Virus record (IMG/VR): IMGVR_UViG_3300033233_000046 | Coordinates: 1 to 56,599 of that record | Source of the DNA: a virus | Length of the DNA: 56,599 bases | Direction: 5' to 3' (one strand) | Part shown: piece after piece, positions 35,094 to 42,268 of the stretch | Layout: every line of letters begins with the position of its first letter | Position numbering within the stretch: position 1 is the first letter of the stretch | The notes under the pieces: model-generated | The model's input: only the letters and a program-made list of their open reading frames with translations | Told to the model about the DNA's origin: nothing | The model's database searches: none | Program-made: the position numbers and the translations under genes

Positions 35094-35453
35094 TTGTTCA
35101 AGCCAAGGGGAGTCACAATATTAATCAATATGAACGGGTTGACTTTATCTCAATTAACAGATGTCGTCTTTTGGAAAGACGTGATAATGAGCCTTACGCG
35201 GTTCGCAGGTCTTACCCCGCATACTGAAACCTTTGTCTTTAAGAGATTTAAGGACGCTGCTAATGAGGTATGCGGGATTACCTTCTCTACCATTCTATCA
35301 GAAAGCCACATCCAGGGACATACATGGGGGGAAAGTAATTATCTGCGACTCGAACTGTCTTCATGTAAATATGTCAGTCCCGATTCCATAAGGGAATGGC
35401 TTGAGAGTAAATTCCCCGATACTTACGTGGACTGTATGGCGGTAGCATGGTAA
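35094..35453 (+). CDS. SpeD-like pyruvoyl-dependent decarboxylase
   Basis: 119 residues from a TTG, with GGAGGG 9 bases before; an internal ATG at 35124 is the other option. The sequence ESHIQGHTW (70-78) matches the self-cleavage and active-site loop of S-adenosylmethionine decarboxylases: Ser71 would become the pyruvoyl group, with His76 as proton donor and Cys91 (LSSC). The spacings Ser+5=His and Ser+20=Cys are the same as in the Thermotoga-type enzyme (Ser63, His68, Cys83). The N-terminal strand-helix and the end (PDSIREWLESKFPDTYVDCMAV) fit the small SpeD fold. The substrate may be AdoMet, arginine or ornithine, as SpeD homologs vary. Confidence 0.72.
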   Translation: MFKPRGVTILINMNGLTLSQLTDVVFWKDVIMSLTRFAGLTPHTETFVFKRFKDAANEVCGITFSTILSESHIQGHTWGESNYLRLELSSCKYVSPDSIREWLESKFPDTYVDCMAVAW

Positions 35454-35629
35454 AAGATACCTGTGAGAACTGCACGAAGATGAAAAGAATGGGGATTATT
35501 TTTATCTGCATGGAGAAATCAAAGCCTGAACATCATATCTATGAGGAAGTTAAGCCAGAGTATAAATGCTGTAAGAGTATTGAATTTAAACATAGCGGTA
35601 CGTTTTTTAAAAGCGAGAGGTTGTATTAA
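35447..35629 (+). CDS. Small Cys-rich protein, likely zinc-binding
   Basis: 60 residues with CENC and CC pairs (CENCTKMKRMG.., YKCCKSIEF) and a further Cys, enough for one zinc site. Similar small Cys-rich proteins occur at 40844 and 48446. It overlaps both neighbours. Function unknown. Confidence 0.5.
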   Translation: MVKDTCENCTKMKRMGIIFICMEKSKPEHHIYEEVKPEYKCCKSIEFKHSGTFFKSERLY

Positions 35630-35754
35630 TGAAAGTAATAATAATTTCGATAGCCCTCATCTTTGCTCTTTATGCATTTCTATGGGTGTTCTCTTGTGCG
35701 GATAGTAAGTATTTTGGCTGGACTAAAACGTATCATACAAAATCTAACGAATGA
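35629..35754 (+). CDS. Small membrane or lipoprotein candidate
   Basis: 41 residues. A hydrophobic start (KVIIISIALIFALYAFLWVF) is followed by SCADSKYFGW, with a poor lipobox (VFSC). The start overlaps the previous stop by one base (TAATG). It begins the run of lysis-associated genes. Confidence 0.45.
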   Translation: MKVIIISIALIFALYAFLWVFSCADSKYFGWTKTYHTKSNE

Positions 35755-35772
35755 AAAGGACGGTAACATGAA

Positions 35773-36006
35773 ATGATTGAGAACGCAGGGTATGGGGCAG
35801 GAGGTGGTATAGTAGGAGCTATAGCAATGTGGCTGGGTTTTAAGCAGAGATTAGATAGGGTTGACAAAGACATCCAATTTATTAGAGAGGGAGTTGTTTG
35901 GAAAGATACGTGTGATGCTCTCCATGAGGCTACGTTACAACGGTTAGATTCTATTGATAAAAACCTTAGAACTCTTCTAGAAAGAAGGATTGAACCCCGG
36001 CAATGA
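35773..36006 (+). CDS. Membrane-anchored coiled-coil protein, lysis-region
   Basis: 77 residues: a Gly/Ala-rich hydrophobic segment (GAGGGIVGAIAMWLGF) then a long amphipathic helix (DRVDKDIQFIREGVVWKD..LQRLDSIDKNLRTLLERR). This plan is like XhlA-type haemolysin or holin-associated proteins. It precedes the muramidase gene by two genes. Call by architecture only. Confidence 0.5.
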   Translation: MIENAGYGAGGGIVGAIAMWLGFKQRLDRVDKDIQFIREGVVWKDTCDALHEATLQRLDSIDKNLRTLLERRIEPRQ

Positions 36007-36167
36007 AATCCTTCGGCTGTTTTCAGGCTCAGATGATGGTTAGCGGTAAGAGGTGTATCTTCAATAAAGCCCAACATTGTTATCCGGTATCTACAGACGA
36101 AAAATGCATCCAATGCCAAAAAGAATGGGAAGCCAATAAAAAGGCTTGCCAAAACCTTACTATTTAG
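36003..36167 (+). CDS. Small Cys-rich protein
   Basis: 54 residues, ATGA overlap with the previous gene. Six cysteines (SFGCFQ, KRCIF, QHCYP, EKCIQC, KACQ) suggest a zinc-binding module. Function unknown. Confidence 0.45.
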   Translation: MKSFGCFQAQMMVSGKRCIFNKAQHCYPVSTDEKCIQCQKEWEANKKACQNLTI

Positions 36168-36193
36168 GTATAACTATCTAAGGGAAGGGGAGA

Positions 36194-36610
36194 ATGAAAG
36201 AAAATTTCGATAAATGCCTCGCCTTTGTTCTGGAACGAGAGGGCAATTATTCCTTCGATAAGTCCGATCCTGGCGGTGAAACTCATTTCGGCATTAGCAA
36301 AAAGTCGTTTCCACAATTAGATATTAAAAATCTCACTCTTCAACAAGCCTCTGACATTTACAAAATAAGCTATTGGGACGCTATTCATTGTGACGATCTG
36401 AAATGGCCTCTTGATGCCTGTGCGTTTGACTGTTGTGTTAATCAAGGCTGGGGAGTGGCAAGCTCATTCCTAAGCGAGACGGACGATTGGCAGGAGTTTC
36501 TATTTCTCAGGATAAAGCGGTATGTGGAATTAGGCCGTAAATATCCTCAGTTTCTAAGGGGATGGCTAATGAGGGTAGTTAAACTGTATGAGTTTGTAAG
36601 ACTCACATGA
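36194..36610 (+). CDS. Endolysin, GH108 N-acetylmuramidase
   Basis: 138 residues. VLEREGNYSFDKSDPGGETHFGI (13-34) is the GH108 signature, with Glu16 as probable catalytic acid; YKISYWDAIHCDDLKWPLDACAFDCCVNQG follows, as in the family. It cuts peptidoglycan glycan strands. It is shorter than the usual 170-190 residues because the C-terminal peptidoglycan-binding part is trimmed to a short end (YPQFLRGWLMRVVKLYEF). There is no signal peptide, so it needs the holin encoded next (4-base overlap). Confidence 0.88.
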   Translation: MKENFDKCLAFVLEREGNYSFDKSDPGGETHFGISKKSFPQLDIKNLTLQQASDIYKISYWDAIHCDDLKWPLDACAFDCCVNQGWGVASSFLSETDDWQEFLFLRIKRYVELGRKYPQFLRGWLMRVVKLYEFVRLT

Positions 36611-37086
36611 ACCTATCTCTTATCTTTAAAATCATAAAGCAACTCACCACAAAGGATGCTCCTGAAGACAGTAAGCGTCCATGGGTGTTCCGGCGCAGGT
36701 TTATCGGGGCGGCAGTCCTTGTCGGAACAGGCTTCCTCGGTGCTCATTACGGAATAATCCTTGACGGTAGTGCCACAGACATCATAACCAATAACTTGCA
36801 GGTCATTATTGCCACAGTGAGTGCCTTTTTAACGACTCCATGGGACCTTAGCCATATAGGAGATAAGCTTTCCAACCTTGAAGCCCTCCTGACGGCTCTC
36901 GGCTTGATTTTAGGGGCATTTAAGCAAGCCCAGGGGTGGGTAGACAGACAAAAGACTATTCCCGTAACAGTTTCTCCTCCGGGGCAGGTTGTTTCCCCCT
37001 CAGTTGTGCAGCCTGCCCCCTTCCCCGATAAGGTTGAAGACTCAGGGAAGATTGAGGATACAAAATTGAGTGATAGCAGAGGGTAG
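36607..37086 (+). CDS. Putative holin
   Basis: 159 residues. A basic N-terminus is followed by two or three hydrophobic helices (FIGAAVLVGTGFLGAHYGIIL; LQVIIATVSAFLTTPW; ALLTALGLILGAFKQAQGW) and a long Pro-rich hydrophilic tail. Start overlaps the endolysin stop (ATGA). Fits a class I/II-like holin that opens the inner membrane; the tail is longer than usual. Confidence 0.65.
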   Translation: MNLSLIFKIIKQLTTKDAPEDSKRPWVFRRRFIGAAVLVGTGFLGAHYGIILDGSATDIITNNLQVIIATVSAFLTTPWDLSHIGDKLSNLEALLTALGLILGAFKQAQGWVDRQKTIPVTVSPPGQVVSPSVVQPAPFPDKVEDSGKIEDTKLSDSRG

Positions 37087-37090
37087 CAAA

Positions 37091-37876
37091 GTGAAAAAGA
37101 CCCTGATCTTATTATTCATAGCCCCCTGTCTCTTGGCAATGTTTGGCTGCGGAGAGGTGCGTGAGAAAATTCCCATCTCTCCACCCGACAGTTTGCCAAC
37201 AGGATACGAGAAATGGTCTGTGTTCTATGCGAATGATTGGGCAAAGTATCAGATTACAATGGAGCAGAAACTTGACCCTGACTTCTGGAAACAGAACATC
37301 GAGGAGTACGTTCCGCCTGTCTGGTTCGTGAATGAGACATTGGGAATAACCATTCTTGATTCATCCCCATATGACCTAGACATAATCTATGCGTTACAGG
37401 CTGGAGACTTTGCACTGGCAAATAAGTTCCGTAAGCAATATCTCCTAGAGTCGGGGCTGACAGAGGAGCAGTTTCAGGAGGTCTCTGACAAATGGCTGAA
37501 GCGGAATAATTTCCATAATCTCAGCTATTTCTGTCTTGGTGTAGCCGACAAGAATACCCGCACTTTCATGTCGAATCCGAATCCGGCTGACCCGACTTCG
37601 CCATTCTCCGCAGAGGGAGATAATCTTATCGTTGTGGAGGTACTTGAGGACGGCGTAGAGGGTATTATGGAACTGAGCGACATTGACATTGCCCGGATAG
37701 GACTTTACCAGAAGGGTTTAGGCAGTGAAAAGTTTGTTCGCGGCATCGTGGAAAGAGCACAGAAGGCGAAATTCTTCCTCGGTGCAACACGGAGAGAGGA
37801 AGATTGGGAGTCCTACAGCGGCTATAAGCCTAATGGCATATTTGGCATAGCATCAAGGAGCAGACAACCATTATGA
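37091..37876 (+). CDS. Putative lipoprotein, unknown
   Basis: 261 residues from a GTG at 37091 (GAGGG 8 bases before); the frame also opens at a GTG 21 bases upstream, inside the holin gene. The lipoprotein signal is KKTLILLFIAPCLLAMFGC. The mature part is a soluble domain with no motif I recognise (EKWSVFYANDWAKYQ; VPPVWFVNETLGITILD). It has a C-terminal basic patch (FGIASRSRQ). A periplasmic role during lysis or exclusion is possible. Confidence 0.55.
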   Translation: MKKTLILLFIAPCLLAMFGCGEVREKIPISPPDSLPTGYEKWSVFYANDWAKYQITMEQKLDPDFWKQNIEEYVPPVWFVNETLGITILDSSPYDLDIIYALQAGDFALANKFRKQYLLESGLTEEQFQEVSDKWLKRNNFHNLSYFCLGVADKNTRTFMSNPNPADPTSPFSAEGDNLIVVEVLEDGVEGIMELSDIDIARIGLYQKGLGSEKFVRGIVERAQKAKFFLGATRREEDWESYSGYKPNGIFGIASRSRQPL

Positions 37877-38151
37877 GCGCACAAGTTCAAATAGTTAAAT
37901 TTTTAGAGTACATGAAAATTCCTATAGCGGGGCATGTCCACGAGGGCTGTAACTTAGGGAATTGTGCTTATCTGCAAATAGACTTTAGTACCCCCGAAGG
38001 TCTAAATGCATTGGGCAACGCCCTTGAAATGTTTATACGCTCTCAAAAGGAGGAAGGGAAACGATTGGCTGAAGAATCCAAGTTCTTCGCAAGACGGTTG
38101 TTTGAAGTAGTAGAGGAAAAGGAGGTGACAAATGACAGCTTCTCAGATTAA
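37873..38151 (+). CDS. Hypothetical protein
   Basis: 92 residues, overlapping the previous stop. A beta-strand region with C/H residues (AGHVHEGCNLGNCAYLQIDF) is followed by a helical tail. The HxxxCxxxxC arrangement could bind metal. Unknown function. Confidence 0.5.
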   Translation: MSAQVQIVKFLEYMKIPIAGHVHEGCNLGNCAYLQIDFSTPEGLNALGNALEMFIRSQKEEGKRLAEESKFFARRLFEVVEEKEVTNDSFSD

Positions 38152-38311
38152 TGTCGTAACAAACGTTATCGCTGGACTTATGGCGATTCTCGAACCCGTG
38201 AGAGTGTATCTCACAAGTCAGCCGTTTAACTGGACAACCTTTGGCATATGCTTAGGTGGCGCAGTTATTGGATGGTTTACAGGCAAGAGTACACTGGCGG
38301 CAGTAAAATAA
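38132..38311 (+). CDS. Small holin-like membrane protein
   Basis: 59 residues with a hydrophobic N-terminal helix (INVVTNVIAGLMAILEPV) and a second span (FGICLGGAVIGWFT). GGAGG precedes the ATG by 6 bases. Two spans of this size suggest a second holin or antiholin. Call by topology. Confidence 0.5.
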   Translation: MTASQINVVTNVIAGLMAILEPVRVYLTSQPFNWTTFGICLGGAVIGWFTGKSTLAAVK

Positions 38312-38508
38312 TGAGTGACCGCCCCCCAGATCACATGGATGAAAGGCTTGAGAACTTAGGCAAGCAGGAGAAGAGACTTTTCATATCAATACCCATCACT
38401 AAGATATATTTGTGGTGGAAAAAGAGAAAGGAGAAAAAATATGAGAATGACGTTGGGGAAAATAGTGAAGACCCTCGCATTAAGCGTTTTCATTATAAGT
38501 CTAAGTAG
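38311..38508 (+). CDS. Small charged protein
   Basis: 65 residues from the ATG at 38311, which shares a base with the previous stop; the frame is open upstream but inside the holin-like gene. Charged helix (DERLENLGKQEKRLF), a short hydrophobic region (SIPITKIYLWW), then a Lys/Glu-rich tail. It overlaps the next lipoprotein gene by 68 bases, as spanin pairs do, but it lacks a proper signal-anchor. Confidence 0.4.
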   Translation: MSDRPPDHMDERLENLGKQEKRLFISIPITKIYLWWKKRKEKKYENDVGENSEDPRIKRFHYKSK

Positions 38509-38836
38509 TTGCGCCACATGGAAGGGAAACGCTACGACAGCCTATCAGGGAATAGGTCTAAGTGGTGCAGAGATATGCAGTCAGGCTAAGGGGTTATGTG
38601 AGAATAACACCTTAAAGGAAACTGACTGTATCAAGATTAAGATTCTCTGTAACAAAGCAAGGGAATCTTATATTGTAGCTGGCAACGCTCTTTCGGCTGC
38701 AATCGAAACGGACAGCGCAATCACCAAAAACCAGAATATGACTGCTTACACGGCTGCGCTTAATGAACTGACGGCCTTAATCCCTGAGATAGTAAAGCTT
38801 GCGGCCAGTCTCGGTATAACAGGAGGTGTAAAATGA
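38441..38836 (+). CDS. Putative lipoprotein (spanin-like position)
   Basis: 131 residues. Signal MRMTLGKIVKTLALSVFIIS ending in lipobox LSSC; mature part is helical with conserved-looking cysteines (AEICSQAKGLCEN, DCIKIKILC). Location after endolysin and holins and overlap with the preceding ORF suggests an outer-membrane spanin component. It is larger than typical Rz1. The stop overlaps the next ATG. Confidence 0.5.
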   Translation: MRMTLGKIVKTLALSVFIISLSSCATWKGNATTAYQGIGLSGAEICSQAKGLCENNTLKETDCIKIKILCNKARESYIVAGNALSAAIETDSAITKNQNMTAYTAALNELTALIPEIVKLAASLGITGGVK

Positions 38837-39078
38837 AGATAAGCGAAGTAAGCGTAGACGATATAGCAAAACTTTCAGGCATAGCAATAGGGCTTTTTAC
38901 GCTTGGCACCAAGCTGGTTGCTCTCATTAATGAAAGCCAGTCTATTAATCAGGAAGACAAAGATGCACTCAAAGCTTCCATTAAAAATGCACAGGCTCAA
39001 TGGCCTGAATGGGAATCAGGAGGCGAACAAAGCGGATGCCCTATTTCCTTACCCGCCGTACTCTATCCCCCAATTTAA
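38833..39078 (+). CDS. Hypothetical protein
   Basis: 81 residues. It has a helix (SVDDIAKLSGIAIGLFTLGTKLVALI) with a weakly hydrophobic middle, then a charged helix (QEDKDALKASIKNAQ) and a Pro-rich end. The last third overlaps the phosphoesterase gene in another frame. Function unknown. Confidence 0.5.
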   Translation: MKISEVSVDDIAKLSGIAIGLFTLGTKLVALINESQSINQEDKDALKASIKNAQAQWPEWESGGEQSGCPISLPAVLYPPI

Positions 39079-39937
39079 AGGTGTCATCATCCGAAACGCG
39101 ATAGTCATATCAGACATTCATGCTGGCTGCAAATTAGGCTTGTGTCCTCCGAGTGTCAAGCTTGATGAGGCAGGTTCATATACACACTCCCCTCTTCAGG
39201 CTAAGGTATGGGAGATGTGGCTGGAGTTTTGGGATGAATGGGTCCCCATGGTGACAAGGGGAGAAGACTACGCTGTTATCCTTAATGGAGATGCCATTGA
39301 GGGGGCACACCATAACGCAAGTACGCCGATAACCAATAATCTCAAAGACCAGAGAGCCATAGCCTTTGAAATCCTTTCTCCGATAGTAAATAACCCTCGA
39401 TGTAGGGAATATTATCATATCCGTGGCACGGAAACGCATGTCGGCATCTCAGGAGAGCATGAAGAAGCACTTGCGGAACAACTCAGAGCGATACCGAACG
39501 AGTTTGGGAATCATGCACGTTGGGAAATGTGGTACAGATTACATGGGTGTCTCATACATTTTACTCATCATGTAGGCTCTACATCTTCCGCTGCTTACGA
39601 GAGCACCGCTGTCTTTAAGGAATTAGTTGAAGCATACAACGAATCTGGCAGGTGGAACAACGAACCTCCGGTAGCAGTGGTGAGATCGCATAGACATAGG
39701 GGTATGCACATCGTTATTCCCACGGATTCTGGTTATGGGATGAGCATTGTTACCCCAGGATGGCAATTGAAAACTCCTCATGTTTATAGGATGGGCTTAG
39801 GCAGAAGCTCTACCCCTCAAATCGGCGGTTATCTGTTACGGCATGGGGACGAAGATCACTTATATCCAAGGTTTAGAATCTGGAAGATTCAAAGACCTGC
39901 GGAGGTTGGAAATGGGCGAGACGAAGATAACGTTTGA
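38987..39937 (+). CDS. Calcineurin-like metallophosphoesterase
   Basis: About 316 residues from the ATG at 38987; the frame opens at 38903, and the true start is uncertain because it lies within the previous gene. Motifs in order: VISDIHAG (D43, H45), LNGDAIEG, RGTETH (in place of the usual GNHE/D), HFTHHVG and SHRHRG. These form the usual two-metal centre, but the classic Asn is replaced by Thr, which could alter activity. Substrates of the family are phosphomono- or diesters, including nucleotides and DNA. The location in a phage accessory block suggests nucleotide turnover or counter-defence; unproven. Confidence 0.75.
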   Translation: MHRLNGLNGNQEANKADALFPYPPYSIPQFKGVIIRNAIVISDIHAGCKLGLCPPSVKLDEAGSYTHSPLQAKVWEMWLEFWDEWVPMVTRGEDYAVILNGDAIEGAHHNASTPITNNLKDQRAIAFEILSPIVNNPRCREYYHIRGTETHVGISGEHEEALAEQLRAIPNEFGNHARWEMWYRLHGCLIHFTHHVGSTSSAAYESTAVFKELVEAYNESGRWNNEPPVAVVRSHRHRGMHIVIPTDSGYGMSIVTPGWQLKTPHVYRMGLGRSSTPQIGGYLLRHGDEDHLYPRFRIWKIQRPAEVGNGRDEDNV

Positions 39938-40175
39938 AGAGGTAATGTCCGAACTGGACAAGTACCGTGGCTCGCAGCAGATGAAGAACCACTTTACGGA
40001 TGAGCAAATAGCTTTTATCCGTAAATGCAGAGATCATGCCGTTCCTGTAGCTTATAGTAAAATGTGCGAATTATGGGAAAAACTCGGATGGGGACCGATA
40101 ACAAGGGCAACCATGATTTACCGATGCGGAACTATCATAAAACATGGTGACACTACCATAAAGGATGGTAAGTGA
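39912..40175 (+). CDS. Small HTH-like protein
   Basis: 87 residues from the ATG at 39912 with GGAGG 6 bases before. A C-terminal helix-turn-helix-like segment (FTDEQIAFIRKCRDHAVPVAYSKMCELWEKLGW) looks like a DNA-binding domain resembling those in phage Cro-like or HNH-associated proteins. Overlaps the phosphoesterase stop by 26 bases. Role unknown. Confidence 0.5.
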   Translation: MGETKITFEEVMSELDKYRGSQQMKNHFTDEQIAFIRKCRDHAVPVAYSKMCELWEKLGWGPITRATMIYRCGTIIKHGDTTIKDGK

Positions 40176-40507
40176 AGCCCCCTATCTATCTCGCCTGTCC
40201 GTACTCTCATCCTGATAAGGAAGTGAGAGAGCAGAGATTTAGAGCGGCGAACAGAGCAGCAGGCAATCTCATGCAGGAAGGTCTTCACGTTTATTCCCCA
40301 ATTTCTCATACGCACCCAATAGCCGTAGAATGCGAACTTCCGAAGGGATGGGATTATTGGGAAGCATTTGACCGGATATATATTTCTTTTTGCTATAAGA
40401 TAGTTGTCTTAAAAATTGAAGGATGGGAACAGAGCAAAGGAGTAAGGGCTGAAATGGCGATAGCCAAAGAGATGAACATCCCGATTGAGTTTATGGAGGA
40501 AGTATGA
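40172..40507 (+). CDS. DUF1937-type nucleoside deoxyribosyltransferase-like protein
   Basis: 111 residues from a GTG overlapping the previous stop. IYLACPYSHPDKEVREQRFRAAN at the start, VYSPISHTHPIA in the middle and LKIEGWEQSKGVRAEMAIAKEMN near the end match DUF1937 proteins, which have the nucleoside 2-deoxyribosyltransferase-like fold. Probably acts on nucleosides or nucleotide-like signals; the precise substrate is unknown. Confidence 0.75.
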   Translation: MKPPIYLACPYSHPDKEVREQRFRAANRAAGNLMQEGLHVYSPISHTHPIAVECELPKGWDYWEAFDRIYISFCYKIVVLKIEGWEQSKGVRAEMAIAKEMNIPIEFMEEV

Positions 40508-40614
40508 AGGAGGCATGGAGAAAGTTTAAATGTTTCCTATTTCATCCTGAGTGGTGGCAACGTCACGGAAGCGAAAAGATATATTGCTTTAGATGTGGGC
40601 GGTGGCTTGTATGA
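40504..40614 (+). CDS. Tiny Cys-knuckle protein
   Basis: 36 residues (ATGA overlap). CFLFHPEWWQRHG then YCFRCGRWL gives one zinc-knuckle-like CxxC and a further Cys and His residues. A tiny zinc-binding protein commonly seen in phage accessory regions; function unknown. Confidence 0.4.
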   Translation: MKEAWRKFKCFLFHPEWWQRHGSEKIYCFRCGRWLV

Positions 40615-40811
40615 AACCCACTCCATCAGATGTCGAGGGCGTGATACGGGAGTGCTATGAGAAGTTCATAGACGGGGAACGGGAACATGGTACGCTCGAC
40701 CTGGACGCTGATAGGAGGAACTGGATTGACGAGACCATTGAGGAGCTTGAGGACTCGGTTAATTATCTTGTCTTCCAGATATTAAAGCTGAAGAGGCTAC
40801 GGGATGTCTAA
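40611..40811 (+). CDS. MazG-like small helical protein
   Basis: 66 residues from the ATG at 40611. REHGTLDLDADRRNWIDETIEELEDSVNYLVFQILKLK has the ExxE(L)xD pattern of MazG/all-alpha NTP pyrophosphohydrolases, but is shorter than active enzymes. A truncated or regulatory variant is likely. Confidence 0.5.
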   Translation: MKPTPSDVEGVIRECYEKFIDGEREHGTLDLDADRRNWIDETIEELEDSVNYLVFQILKLKRLRDV

Positions 40812-40843
40812 TACATTTCATGCGCCGAAAGTAGGCTAAAGAG

Positions 40844-41035
40844 ATGACAAACGGCACTCGAAATATAGCGGATAAACATACCTGCGGCAACTGTGGACGG
40901 ACACGTATTATGTCCGGTATTATTAAATGCCGTTTAAAAAGCAGAAAGATTGATCCTGATACTTATGCTCCCATTTTTAGGGATGCTCCGGCGTGCAGAC
41001 AGTGGCGAAGGCAAGAAGCTTGTATTCAGGATTGA
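40844..41035 (+). CDS. Small zinc-binding protein
   Basis: 63 residues. TCGNCGRTRIM, KCRLKS and ACRQWR provide Cys residues for one zinc site. Last gene of the first transcription unit, 50 bases before the terminator. Function unknown. Confidence 0.5.
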   Translation: MTNGTRNIADKHTCGNCGRTRIMSGIIKCRLKSRKIDPDTYAPIFRDAPACRQWRRQEACIQD

Positions 41036-41087
41036 GTACGATTGTATTTAAATGTAGACGACCTCACCGCCTCAACCTCCCCACTAG

Positions 41088-41120
41088 GGGCTAAGTTCTC
41101 CATGCTTAGCCCTGCTTTTT
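41088..41120 (+). terminator. Strong intrinsic terminator
   Basis: GGGCTAAG (41088-41095), loop of 9, CTTAGCCC (41105-41112), then TGC and five T (41116-41120). A perfect 8-bp stem. It closes the virion/lysis unit and lies 40 bases before the next promoter. Confidence 0.88.
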
Positions 41121-41159
41121 AATGCTACAAAAATGTAGTAGTTGCGACAAAATGAGTGC

Positions 41160-41188
41160 TTGACATCCTTTCTTATTTCCTGTAATTT
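41160..41188 (+). promoter_or_regulatory. sigma70-type promoter for the DNA-metabolism unit
   Basis: TTGACA (41160-41165), 17-base spacer, TAATTT (41183-41188). The likely start near 41195 is just 4 bases before an ATG with GGTGAG, so the leader is very short, as at the terminase promoter. Confidence 0.75.
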
Positions 41189-41198
41189 AATAGGTGAG

Positions 41199-41486
41199 AT
41201 GCTAGGAAAAAAGATAAACCCGTTAAAACCTCCAATGAACTCCCCTCTGGGTGCGCCTTCTGTGGTCAGTGAGTCAACATCTGATTCTTGGCATCTCAAC
41301 GCAGATGTGCGCACCCTCTCACCGATAAATATGGCGCTGAAATACATCATCATCATCCGACGTGAGTTCCGGGACTACTCGGCTTATTTTCATACGCTGC
41401 CCGTGAGCGCACAGGATGCCATTGGTATTCTGGCAACAAGAGGGAAGAAAGAACAACTCATATCAGTTTTAATAACCCAAAACTAA
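41199..41486 (+). CDS. Hypothetical first protein of the early unit
   Basis: 95 residues from the ATG at 41199; upstream frame is inside the promoter, so 41142 cannot be the start. Positively charged N-terminus, a central beta region (NADVRTLSPINMALKYIIIIRRE) and a helical end. No motif. Its position directly after an early-type promoter is typical of host-takeover or anti-defence proteins. Confidence 0.55.
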   Translation: MLGKKINPLKPPMNSPLGAPSVVSESTSDSWHLNADVRTLSPINMALKYIIIIRREFRDYSAYFHTLPVSAQDAIGILATRGKKEQLISVLITQN

Positions 41487-41496
41487 GGGAGGGAGT

Positions 41497-42012
41497 ATGT
41501 ATGAACTTGTTTCATGGATTGAGTATATGGACAATATCTTGTTTCTAACGAGCAAGGAACTTACGACAAAGGAGGGCCGGGAACTGAAAAAATATCTCGG
41601 TGAGCAGTTCGAGAACGACATCAAGGGGCATGGGGCCATTAGAAAATACTACGGCCTTAAAAGCAATAAAGGAAACGATAGGGAATGCAACGATTTCTCT
41701 TCGACAAAAAAATTCCCGCCCGAAATTGTGAAGGCTATCAAGGAGGGATTATTCGAGGGCATTGGCATTGCTGTAAACATTCTTACCCCTAAAGCGTTAG
41801 CTGAGTACAAGAAGGTGGAAGGGCAGGCGTTAGCCGAGTACAAGAAGGTGCGAGGGCAGGCGTGGACTGAGTACAAAAAAGTGGAAGGGCAGACGTTAGC
41901 TGACTACAAGAAGGTGCAAGGGCAGGCGTTAGCTGAGTACGAGAAGGTGCAAGGGCAGGCGTTTTGGAGCCTCGTGAAAATAGCAGGGAATAGAAGAGAA
42001 GAATGGAAGTAA
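41497..42012 (+). CDS. Repeat protein with ALAEYKKVxGQ units
   Basis: 171 residues. An N-terminal helical domain (about 1-95) is followed by five 11-residue repeats (ALAEYKKVEGQ, variants with W/T/D/Q) at residues 100-154 and a final degenerate unit (WSLVKIAGNRREEWK). The repeats predict a long amphipathic helix or coiled coil. Such AEY-KV repeats occur in other phage proteins of unknown role. GGAGG precedes the ATG. Confidence 0.6.
   Translation: MYELVSWIEYMDNILFLTSKELTTKEGRELKKYLGEQFENDIKGHGAIRKYYGLKSNKGNDRECNDFSSTKKFPPEIVKAIKEGLFEGIGIAVNILTPKALAEYKKVEGQALAEYKKVRGQAWTEYKKVEGQTLADYKKVQGQALAEYEKVQGQAFWSLVKIAGNRREEWK
41794..41958 (+). repeat. 33-bp tandem repeat, 5 copies
   Basis: Five 33-base units beginning GCGTTAGCTGAGTACAAGAA, in frame with the coding sequence. 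Units are similar but not identical, so they are older than the 63-bp array at 46509. Confidence 0.85.
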
Positions 42013-42106
42013 CTCATATCTCCTCAGTTCCGTTTCACACGGGTCGGAACAACCTTCCTGTTGGCAATCTCACCCGTAAAAAAGAATCTTGCAAGGGTAG
42101 GGCAAC

Positions 42107-42268
42107 ATGATTGATAAGATCCCGCTCCCCATGTCCGTCATTCAGGCCGAGGGCCAGGAGGAATCAATCGCATTATCAAATGTGCTATTTGAACGAAAAC
42201 GACAGGACGAAAAGTGGGGAGAGCAGAATCATCATCCGTATGTCTGGCTTGCCATTTTAAGCGCATGA
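42107..42268 (+). CDS. Truncated phage MazG-like/KWGxQ protein
   Basis: 53 residues. The block ERKRQDEKWGEQNHHPYVWLAIL followed immediately by a stop is the start of a common phage protein that normally continues EEVGE... (a MazG-like helical domain). Here it ends at LSA, and the next ORF starts in ATGA overlap. Likely the remnant of a deletion, or a genuinely shortened form. Confidence 0.5.
   Translation: MIDKIPLPMSVIQAEGQEESIALSNVLFERKRQDEKWGEQNHHPYVWLAILSA

Noticed and set aside
38311-38836. Rz/Rz1-type spanin pair
   Set aside because: The second ORF is a lipoprotein, but the first lacks a signal-anchor, so the pair cannot be called spanins with confidence.
42013-42106. ACGGGT/ACCCGT inverted repeat with a following A run
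   Set aside because: The tract is on the wrong side for a terminator on either strand, and the stem is short.
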